From Nonomuraea cypriaca (GTDB lineage: Bacteria > Actinomycetota > Actinomycetes > Streptosporangiales > Streptosporangiaceae): a stretch of DNA of 33,435 bases. Position numbers and translations under genes: made by a program. The notes below the pieces were generated by a model. It worked only from the letters and a program-made list of their open reading frames with translations, was not told the origin of the DNA and searched no databases. Within the stretch, counting starts at the first letter, position 1; each line of letters opens with the position of its first letter. Shown one piece after another: positions 27,418-33,435 of this stretch. The stretch is from assembly GCF_015645445.1 (NCBI RefSeq), contig NZ_JADOGI010000116.1, positions 1-33,435 on the forward strand. The letters run 5' to 3'.

Positions 27418-28623
27418 ATGTTGACAAATCCGGCAGTGGAGCGGCCGACCGGGCGGCGCATGGCCTGGCTCGACGCCCTGCGCGGCATCGCCGCCGTGGT
27501 GGTGGTCTTCGAGCATGCCCTGAAGTTCCTGCTGCCGGAGGCGCGGCTGCCGGTGAAGGCGGTCTTCGAGCCCGGCTGGTACGGCGTGCTGGTGTTCTTC
27601 CTGGTCAGCGGCTACATCGTGCCGGCCTCGCTGGAGCGCCGAGGCAGCGTGCGGGCCTTCTGGATCTCTCGTGTCCTGCGGCTGTATCCGCTGTTCGGGG
27701 TGTGCCTGGCGGGTGTGGCGCTGCTGGTGGCGGCCGGCTGGGACGGCATGCACGTCTGGTGGGGCTCGCGGCCGCTCTCGCTGACGCTGGGCCATCTGCT
27801 GATGCTGCAGAACCTGTTGTACGTGCCGAATCTGGTCAACGTGCTGTGGACGCTGTCGTACGAGATGGCCTTCTACCTGCTGGTGACGGCGATGTTCAGT
27901 CTCGGCGTGCACCGGGGGAGCACCGCGGGCGCGCTCGGGTTCGCCGCCGTCGCCGTGGTGGGCGCGGCCGCGCTGCCGGTCACGCTGCTCTCCGCCGGCG
28001 GGTCCGCGCGGATGCTGCTGGTGGTGCTGGCGGTCGCCACGCTGGTGGCGGTGGGCTTGGCGGCGGTGCTCGCGGGTTCCGGCGTGGTACGCCGGGCGGG
28101 CGCGATCGTCATCGGCGTCACCGTGCTGGGTCTGCTGGCCGTCAACCAGAGTTATCCCGGCCCGGGGCAGGGGCTGCTGATCCTGGCCACCATGTTCGCC
28201 GGCACGGCGCTGTACCGGGCCGAACAGGGCCAGATCCCCTGGACACAGGCCGGATGGGTGGCGCTGGTGCCGGTGGCAGGGATCTGGCTGGCGCGCGGCG
28301 AGCCCGGTCTTCAGCTGGCGATCGCCGCGGCCTGGATCACCTTCGCCGCCGGGATGGCCCTGCGCCACCGCGAGGTGCCGCGGGCGCTGGCCTGGCTGGG
28401 GCTGATCAGCTATTCGATCTACCTGCTGCACCCGCTGCTGCTGGAGGGCGTCGAACGGTTCTGGCCCGAGCCGCTGGCCGTGCCGCTGGGCCTGCGGCTG
28501 CCTGCGCTGGCTGGCGTGGTGGCGCTGCTGCTCGGGCTCAGTACGCTGACCTGGCGTTTCGTGGAGACTCCCGCGCAACGACTGGGCAGACGTCTCGTCG
28601 CAGGCGGCGGCCAGTTAGGTTAG
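27418..28623 (+). CDS. Acyltransferase 3 (OafA/YrhL-type) membrane protein
   Basis: A 401-residue protein with about ten hydrophobic segments. The N-terminal signature is WLDALRGIAAVVVVFEHAL, with R-G-I-A and the catalytic-type H in FEHA; then FFLVSGYIVPASLERRG with its R, and RVLRLYPLF. The C terminus has ISYSIYLLHPLLL and WRFVETPAQRLGRR. Members transfer acyl groups to sugars, peptidoglycan or secondary metabolites across the membrane. The substrate cannot be predicted; no glycosyltransferase cluster is adjacent. Confidence 0.88.
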   Translation: MLTNPAVERPTGRRMAWLDALRGIAAVVVVFEHALKFLLPEARLPVKAVFEPGWYGVLVFFLVSGYIVPASLERRGSVRAFWISRVLRLYPLFGVCLAGVALLVAAGWDGMHVWWGSRPLSLTLGHLLMLQNLLYVPNLVNVLWTLSYEMAFYLLVTAMFSLGVHRGSTAGALGFAAVAVVGAAALPVTLLSAGGSARMLLVVLAVATLVAVGLAAVLAGSGVVRRAGAIVIGVTVLGLLAVNQSYPGPGQGLLILATMFAGTALYRAEQGQIPWTQAGWVALVPVAGIWLARGEPGLQLAIAAAWITFAAGMALRHREVPRALAWLGLISYSIYLLHPLLLEGVERFWPEPLAVPLGLRLPALAGVVALLLGLSTLTWRFVETPAQRLGRRLVAGGGQLG

Positions 28624-28634
28624 TGAGCACTCAC
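28623..28634. promoter_or_regulatory. Palindrome resembling a TetR operator
   Basis: GTGAG-CA-CTCAC lies directly after the acyltransferase stop and 24 bp before the next ATG. This half-site pattern is frequent in operators of actinobacterial TetR regulators. No TetR gene is adjacent, so the regulator would act in trans. Confidence 0.4.
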
Positions 28635-28657
28635 CCACCCCTAGAAGGGAGTGCCAC

Positions 28658-29296
28658 ATGAGGATCACGGTCTTCGGCGCGACCGGCGGCACCGGGCTCG
28701 AACTGCTCCGCCAGGCACTCGAGCGGGCTCACGAGGTCACCGCCGTCGTCCGCGACGCGTCCCGGCTGCCCGACGACCTGCGCGACCGCCTCGACGTCGT
28801 CGAGACGAACGTGATGAACCCCGCCGCGATCACCCCGGCCGTCAAGGGCCGCGACGCCGTGCTGAGCGCGATGGGCGCCCGCGGCCGCGGCCCCACCACC
28901 GTCCTCTCGGCCAGCGTCACCGCCATCACCGAGGCCATGGGCCGCACGCGCGCCCGGCGCCTGCTGATGGTGAGCGCGGCCGGCCTGGAGGCCGACGCCG
29001 GCGACGGCCCCTTCACCCGGTACGTACTCAAGCCCCTCATCGTCCAGCGCGTGTTCCGCCACCACTACGCCGACATGGCCGCGGCCGAGCGGCTGCTGCG
29101 GGCCGGCGACCTGGACTGGACGATCGTGCGCCCGGCGCGCCTGACCGACGCCGGCCGTACCGGCCGCTACCGCACCGCCAGGGACCTCAGCGTCCGGGGC
29201 GGCATGAACACCACCCGCGCCGACCTGGCCGACTGCATGCTGGAGCTGATCGCCGACCGCACGTCGATCCACCACGTCGTCTCGGTGGCGTCCTGA
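28658..29296 (+). CDS. NAD(P)-binding atypical SDR protein
   Basis: A 212-residue Rossmann protein: ITVFGATGGTGLELLRQALE (cofactor loop GATGGTG, 7-13), VTAVVRDASRL, then RRLLMVSAAGLEADAGDG and DLDWTIVRPARLTDAGRTG. It has no YxxxK motif, typical of the NmrA/BLVRB-like group of atypical SDRs, which are flavin reductases or regulatory redox sensors. AGAAGGGAG provides the ribosome site for ATG 28658. Convergent with the alkA gene. Confidence 0.86.
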   Translation: MRITVFGATGGTGLELLRQALERAHEVTAVVRDASRLPDDLRDRLDVVETNVMNPAAITPAVKGRDAVLSAMGARGRGPTTVLSASVTAITEAMGRTRARRLLMVSAAGLEADAGDGPFTRYVLKPLIVQRVFRHHYADMAAAERLLRAGDLDWTIVRPARLTDAGRTGRYRTARDLSVRGGMNTTRADLADCMLELIADRTSIHHVVSVAS

Positions 29297-29303
29297 GCGC
29301 GGC

Positions 29304-30764
29304 TCAGCGCAGGGAGTCCGCCAGCGCCCACAGGTGCTGGGTGGCGTAGGAGTTCCACGGCCCCCAGCGGCCGGGCCGGGCCCGCAGGTGGTGCAGCGCG
29401 CGCCGTACGTTGAGGTCCGGGATGAACACGTCCGGGTCGCCCAGGGCGCGCATGATGATGTACGCCGCCTCCCGTGGTCTCATGCCCGGCAGGTCGAGCA
29501 GTTGCTTGCGCGCGTGCCGGGGGTCGGCGCCGGCGTCGAGCAGGATCGCGCCGCCGGCGACTGCCTCGGCCAGCGCGAGGAGCGTGGGCCGGCGCTCCGG
29601 CGGCAGGGCGGATCCCGCGCCGGCCAGCGTCGCCATGCCGGGGAAGGTGTGCGTCACCCCGCCGACGGGCGCGGCCAGGCGGCGGCCGTGGGCGGTGACC
29701 AGATCGGCGAGCCGGGCGCGGACCCGGCCGGCGGGGACACGGCGCGACAGCACCGCACGCACGGTGAGTTCGGCGGGGTCGGCGTGACCGGGGACGCGCA
29801 GGCCGGGGCGCGCCGCGACGAGCGGCCCCAGCACGGGGTCCGCGCCGAGGAAGGCGTCGATGGCCTGCTGGTCGGCGTTCAGGTCGAGCAGCCCGCGGCA
29901 TCGCCGCACGGCGGCGGTCAGGTCGCGCAGGTCCTCCAGGTGGAGCTCGCAGGCCACGTGATCGGCGGCGGCACGCAGCGCGACGACGCCCGCGCCGTGC
30001 GGCAGGCGCAGCGACCTGCGGTAGGTGCCCTCGGCGTACTCCTCGATGCCGGGGACGGCGCGGGCGCCGAGGTGACGCAGCAGCGCGGGCACGTCCAGCG
30101 GCGGCCGGAACGACAGCCGCAACGCGATCACCCCGGGCACGGCGCCCGGCCCGCCATGCCCTCGGGCCGGGGCGCGGTCACCCCGGCGTGACGCGGATGT
30201 GGCCTGCCGGAGCGAGGTCGGCGTGGTGGCGTAGATCTGCTGGATGGTGTCGTTGAACTGCCGGATGCTGGCGAACCCGGCGGCGAAGGCGACGTCGCTG
30301 ATCGGCAGTCGGGTGCACTCCAGCAACGTGCGCGCGCTCTGCGCCCGCTGCGCCCTGGCCAGTGCCTGCGGTCCCGCCCCCACCTCGGCGGCCAGCAGGC
30401 GGTGCACCTGGCGCTCGCTGTAGCCCAGGCGGGCGGCCAGTCCCGCCACGCCCTCCCGGTCGACGAGCCCGTCGGCGATCAGCCGCATCGCGCGGGCCAC
30501 GAGGTCGCCGCGCGCGTTCCACTCGGGCGAGCCGGGAGCGGCGTCGGGACGGCACCTCCTGCACGCCCGGTAACCGTTGACCTGCGCGGCCGCGGCGCTG
30601 GGGAACAACCGGATGTTCCGCCGTCTGGGCATGACGGCGGGGCAGCTCGGGCGGCAGTAGACGCCCGTCGTGGCCACCGCCACGTAGAACCACCCGTCGA
30701 AGCGCGGGTCCCTGCTCTCCATCGCCGCGTAGACGACGTCCTCGTCGATCACCCCTGCCAGCAT
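29304..30764 (-). CDS. alkA: Ada-AlkA fusion DNA repair protein (methyl sensor + 3-methyladenine glycosylase)
   Basis: A 486-residue fusion. Residues 1-80 are the Ada zinc domain with C37, C41, C68 and C71 (YCRPSC and RACRRC), where one cysteine takes methyl groups from DNA phosphotriesters. Residues about 85-190 form the AraC-type helix-turn-helix (GLAARLGYSERQVHRLLAAE, VAFAAGFASIRQFNDTIQQ). Residues about 215-486 are the AlkA N domain and HhH-GPD glycosylase. The hairpin that usually reads LPGIGPWTAxYI is DLPGMRPREAAYIIMRALGD, and the catalytic-Asp segment reads VFIPDLNVRRAL, one residue shorter than the common form. It would sense alkylation and excise alkylated bases. Start at ATG 30764 or GTG 30752. 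Confidence 0.88.
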   Translation of the reverse strand: MLAGVIDEDVVYAAMESRDPRFDGWFYVAVATTGVYCRPSCPAVMPRRRNIRLFPSAAAAQVNGYRACRRCRPDAAPGSPEWNARGDLVARAMRLIADGLVDREGVAGLAARLGYSERQVHRLLAAEVGAGPQALARAQRAQSARTLLECTRLPISDVAFAAGFASIRQFNDTIQQIYATTPTSLRQATSASRRGDRAPARGHGGPGAVPGVIALRLSFRPPLDVPALLRHLGARAVPGIEEYAEGTYRRSLRLPHGAGVVALRAAADHVACELHLEDLRDLTAAVRRCRGLLDLNADQQAIDAFLGADPVLGPLVAARPGLRVPGHADPAELTVRAVLSRRVPAGRVRARLADLVTAHGRRLAAPVGGVTHTFPGMATLAGAGSALPPERRPTLLALAEAVAGGAILLDAGADPRHARKQLLDLPGMRPREAAYIIMRALGDPDVFIPDLNVRRALHHLRARPGRWGPWNSYATQHLWALADSLR

Positions 30765-30788
30765 GCCAGGTGGTCACCGTGCCGGACC

Positions 30789-30829
30789 GGCGGGCATCGG
30801 ACGCCGACCGTCGGCGTCCGATGCCCGCC
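30789..30829. repeat. 41-bp near-perfect palindrome between alkA and the MFS gene
   Basis: Two perfectly complementary 19-bp arms (30789-30807 and 30811-30829) with a 3-nt centre, CCG. It lies between the divergent starts at 30764 and 30866, where a terminator is not expected, and is much longer than the operators seen elsewhere in the window. It could form a cruciform or a stable RNA hairpin, or be a REP-like element. Confidence 0.75.
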
Positions 30830-30865
30830 AGCGCCGGGCGGCGGCCGCGGGCCAGGCTGGCACGC

Positions 30866-32266
30866 ATGCCTGCTCAAGATCTTCGCCGTGGCCGGCCTGG
30901 CGTCTACCGGCGTACGCTCTCCGGCCGTGACTTCCGCCTGCTGTGGCTCGGCTCGTCCCTGTCGCTCGTGGGCGACGGGATGACGTTCGTCGCGCTGACC
31001 TGGATCGTGCTGTCCCAGCCTGGCGGAACACAGCGGCTCGGGCTGCTGACCGTCTGCTACACGCTGCCGGTCTTCGCGGGCGGCCTGCTGGCGGGACCGG
31101 TCCTGGACCGGTTCGACAAGCGGCACGTGCTGGCCGCCGACAGCGTGGTGCGCGGCGCGGCCGTGGCGTCCATCCCGCTCACCGCGGCCCTCGGTGAGGT
31201 TCCCGCGGCGTTGCCGTTCGCCGTGGCCGCGATCTACGGACTGTTCAAGATGGTGCCGCTGGCCGGCTTCCCCGCGGCGATCCCCGATCTCGTCGCTCCC
31301 GACCGGCGGGACGCGGCCAACGCGCTGGAATCGCTGAGCTTCAGCGTGTCCGGCATGGTCGGCCCGGCCCTGGGCGGTCTGCTGATCGGCGTGATCGGCG
31401 GCGAGGCCGTCCTCGCTCTGGACGCCCTGACCTACGTCGTCTTCGCCGTCGCCGCCCTGGCCGTCCGCCGCCCGCTGCGGACGCGGCCGTCCGCCCACCG
31501 GCCCGCCGGGGGATCCGCGGCTGCTCTCCGGCCGGCCGGAGAATCCGCGCCCGCTCACCGGCCTGTCGGGGGATCCGCGCTCGCCCACCCGCCTGCCGCG
31601 GATCGCCCCGCCGGTGTCCTCGGGCTGTTTCGCGACCCTGTCCTGCTGTGGACCACGCTGGCGTTCGCGGCGTTCAACATCGCGATGGGCATGTTGCTGG
31701 TGGTGGGGCCGTGGCTGGCCAAGACCCAGCTTCCCGGCGGCCCGCAGGCGCTCGGTGTCCTGCTGTCGGTCATGGCGGCGGGTGAGCTGGCAGGCGCCGC
31801 CGTCGCGGGAGCCAGGCAGCCGCGGGCCCGCCCGGTCGTGGCCATCGCGACGGTGCAGCTCGTCGCCGCCGCCGGCTTCCTGGGGGCGATGTTCGCGCCG
31901 CACGTTCTCCCCGTCACCGCGGGCTATGTGGTCATCGGCCTGTTCAGCGCGCCGATGACGGTCTGGGCGCAGTCGCTGCGCATGGCCCGTATCCCGGCCC
32001 CGCTGCGCGGCCGGGGGTTCGCGATCCTCAGGACGCTCATGCAGGCCACCCCGCCCATCGGGGCCGCGTGCGTGACGCCGCTCCTCGGTGCGGGGCCGCT
32101 CGTCCCCGCCGCCCTGGCCATGGCCCTCACCGCGGCTCTGCCCGCCGCCGCCCTGCTCGCGTACGCGCTGCGCCGGCCCACCGCCTCCAACGACCCGCCG
32201 TCCCTGCGCCGGCCCGCCACCTCCAACGAACCCGCCGCCCCGGCTCCGGATGCTCTGACCGAGTGA
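30866..32266 (+). CDS. MFS transporter with a repeat-expanded central loop
   Basis: A 466-residue membrane protein with about 12 hydrophobic segments. The N-terminal half reads LLWLGSSLSLVGDGMTFVAL, GLLAGPVLDRFDKRHVLAAD (MFS motif A) and VAPDRRDAANALESLSFSVS, typical of the MFS group once called enterobactin-exporter-like. Between segments 6 and 7 is an extra loop (about residues 205-255) with four 10-residue repeats. It would export a small molecule. ATG 30866 is chosen because the frame upstream runs through the palindrome at 30789-30829; no strong ribosome site is seen. Confidence 0.87.
   Translation: MPAQDLRRGRPGVYRRTLSGRDFRLLWLGSSLSLVGDGMTFVALTWIVLSQPGGTQRLGLLTVCYTLPVFAGGLLAGPVLDRFDKRHVLAADSVVRGAAVASIPLTAALGEVPAALPFAVAAIYGLFKMVPLAGFPAAIPDLVAPDRRDAANALESLSFSVSGMVGPALGGLLIGVIGGEAVLALDALTYVVFAVAALAVRRPLRTRPSAHRPAGGSAAALRPAGESAPAHRPVGGSALAHPPAADRPAGVLGLFRDPVLLWTTLAFAAFNIAMGMLLVVGPWLAKTQLPGGPQALGVLLSVMAAGELAGAAVAGARQPRARPVVAIATVQLVAAAGFLGAMFAPHVLPVTAGYVVIGLFSAPMTVWAQSLRMARIPAPLRGRGFAILRTLMQATPPIGAACVTPLLGAGPLVPAALAMALTAALPAAALLAYALRRPTASNDPPSLRRPATSNEPAAPAPDALTE
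31493..31612 (+). repeat. Four-copy 30-bp tandem repeat in the MFS loop
   Basis: Units at 31493-31522, 31523-31552, 31553-31582 and 31583-31612 encode AHRPAGGSAA, ALRPAGESAP, AHRPVGGSAL and a degenerate fourth copy beginning AHPPAADRPA. The period is exactly 30 bp, so the reading frame is kept whatever the copy number. GGATCCGCG recurs in units 1 and 3. Confidence 0.8.
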
Positions 32267-32279
32267 GCGGCGGCCGGGC

Positions 32280-33416
32280 CTAGGACCAAGAGTCGTCTGG
32301 CCTGCCGAGCAGGGTCGCGGGGTCGCGTTCCGGGGGGCCGGCGGGCCACCAGCGGCCGTCGCGTTCGGTGAACGGGTACCAGCGCCCGTCGCGGCCGTAG
32401 CGCAGTTGCACGGTGCCGAGCGTCCAGCGGTTGCGCCACGACTCGATCTCCGGTGGCCGCTCACCCTCCCAGCCGGCCTCCAGCAGCGCCTGTGCCCGCG
32501 CCAGCTCCCTGCGCGGCGGGGTCCAGGCGGTCTCGAGGGCGTCCAGGCCGTCCGCGCCGCCGTGCCGCCAGGCCCGTACGGGGGCGTCGAGGCCGGGGCC
32601 GAGGTCGAGGTCGTGTTCGGCGGCCAGGCGTACCCGGTCCTGGTATTCGGTGAGGCCGGGTAGCCACCCGCGAAGCAGCAGCTCGCGGGCCCGGGAGGCG
32701 GCGGAGGCGGCCAGCACCGTCAGGGCGGCCACGTCCACGCCGGGGCCGGCCACCAGGGTGGGCGGGGCGAAGGAGACGTCGAACGGCGGCGGCTCGGGCA
32801 GCGACGGCACGCCCGCCGCGAACGCCTCGGCCGCCGGCACCCCCGCCGACGGGGCGGGAGCGGGCACGTCGCGTCGCTGGAGTGCCTCGACCAGCTCCGC
32901 CTCGCCACGCCCGCGCAGCAGCAGTAGCACGAACGGGTCCGCGTCCAGCAGCCAGGACGCCTGATAACACAGGGCGGCGGCGTGCGGGCACGGATGCCCC
33001 CAGTCGGGGCAGGAGCACTCCGGCTCCAGGTCGCCGACGGCGGGCAGCAGCGGCACCGCGGCGTCCTCGGCGGCCTCGACGAGGTCGTGCGGCATGTCGC
33101 CGTCGAGCAGCGCGGCCAGGTGCCCGGCCTTGGCGGCGACCTGGTCCAGGAAGCGTTCCCATGCGGCGTCGGTGAGCTGCTCGACGCGTACGACGGTGTC
33201 GTACTCGCTCTCGGTGACGGCCGCGATGCGTCCCGGGCTGACGGTGATGGGGCCGACCTGCCCGGTCTTGGCGTACGCGCGTCCCTTGCGCAGCAGCTTC
33301 TGGTCGAGGGAGGTGTCCTCCATGGCCTTGATCCAGGCGCGGCCCCACCACGAGGTGGCGAAGCGGGCGCCGGCGTGTTGCGGCGCGAAGGCGGGGAATC
33401 CGCGGGCGGCGTTCAT
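32280..33416 (-). CDS. SWIM zinc-finger protein
   Basis: A 378-residue protein. The SWIM finger CxCx6CxH is clear: C134, C136, C143, H145 in ECSCPDWGHPCPH. The N terminus has FATSWWGRAWIKAMEDTSL and RKGRAYAKTGQVGPITVSPG, the standard start of the actinobacterial SWIM family protein; the C terminus has WTLGTVQLRYGRDGRWYPF. It lacks enzymatic motifs. In many actinobacteria this gene is next to an SNF2/DEAH helicase gene, whose end would lie to the right of 33435. AGGTGGAG precedes the ATG at 33416 as ribosome site. Convergent with the MFS gene, leaving 13 bp between the stops. Confidence 0.88.
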   Translation of the reverse strand: MNAARGFPAFAPQHAGARFATSWWGRAWIKAMEDTSLDQKLLRKGRAYAKTGQVGPITVSPGRIAAVTESEYDTVVRVEQLTDAAWERFLDQVAAKAGHLAALLDGDMPHDLVEAAEDAAVPLLPAVGDLEPECSCPDWGHPCPHAAALCYQASWLLDADPFVLLLLRGRGEAELVEALQRRDVPAPAPSAGVPAAEAFAAGVPSLPEPPPFDVSFAPPTLVAGPGVDVAALTVLAASAASRARELLLRGWLPGLTEYQDRVRLAAEHDLDLGPGLDAPVRAWRHGGADGLDALETAWTPPRRELARAQALLEAGWEGERPPEIESWRNRWTLGTVQLRYGRDGRWYPFTERDGRWWPAGPPERDPATLLGRPDDSWS

Positions 33417-33435
33417 CGGGGCTCCACCTGGTGGT

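Noticed and set aside
30749..32464. 571-residue minus-strand frame across the MFS gene
   Set aside because: Repetitive charged translation without motifs; it covers the MFS coding region and the palindrome on the opposite strand.

Overview
The window is about 70% G+C. It has tight GTGA/ATGA stop-start overlaps, frequent GTG starts, promoters that place the start codon at the predicted +1, tRNAs without encoded CCA, a mycothiol-dependent enzyme family and a probable F420-dependent enzyme. This points to an actinomycete chromosome, perhaps Streptosporangiales (Nonomuraea or Actinomadura type). The order-level guess is tentative and rests on overall impression, not on any search.

Layout. 1-2.8 kb: an ORF leaving the left edge, a methyltransferase gene cut short, a MerR regulator with a textbook 19-bp-spacer promoter, and a TetR/SDR divergent pair over an iterated TCGTC operator. 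2.8-4.0 kb: a compact array of seven different tRNA genes (Ala-TGC, Leu-AAG, Glu-TTC, Arg-ACG, Val-TAC, Tyr-GTA, Cys-GCA) in about 650 bp. A rare-codon-rich short ORF and a strong intrinsic terminator precede it; a second short ORF and a hairpin follow it. 4.0-8.1 kb: a deazaflavin-type nitroreductase/hemerythrin fusion, a divergent NAD-dependent DNA ligase, and a TetR/DUF6204 pair. 8.2-10.1 kb: an ECF41-type sigma factor with a fused SnoaL-like domain, divergent from an SDR gene; both carry TGTCAC(A/G)-N16-CGTC promoters.

10.2-14.1 kb is an arsenic island: arsR-arsM, then arsR-aquaporin-arsC-arsN with coupled stops and starts, and a divergent arsI/cadI gene. The module covers arsenate reduction, arsenite methylation, C-As bond cleavage and N-acetylation, but has no recognisable efflux pump apart from the aquaporin channel. 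14.2-17.7 kb holds a mycothiol-dependent isomerase-like gene and a trpB-trpA-gntR operon with its own operator. 17.9-20.9 kb has a GNAT gene and an RpiR-type regulator with a repeat-expanded linker, divergent from a threonine synthase gene.

21.1-26.2 kb: a secreted nuclease, then bioY / acyl-CoA ligase / thiolase / bioM / bioN. This resembles the B. subtilis yhfU-yhfT-yhfS set joined to a dedicated ECF transporter; the thiolase lacks two of its usual active-site residues. 26.3-33.4 kb: an ArsR/SRPBCC pair, an acyltransferase-3 membrane protein, an NAD(P)-binding protein, an Ada-AlkA fusion, an MFS transporter with a 30-bp tandem repeat in its central loop, and a SWIM zinc-finger protein whose usual SNF2 partner would lie past the right edge.

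The strongest candidates for something new are the tRNA array with its leader ORF, the autoregulated ECF41 divergon, the degenerate thiolase in the biotin cluster, and the repeat-expanded linkers in two unrelated proteins.
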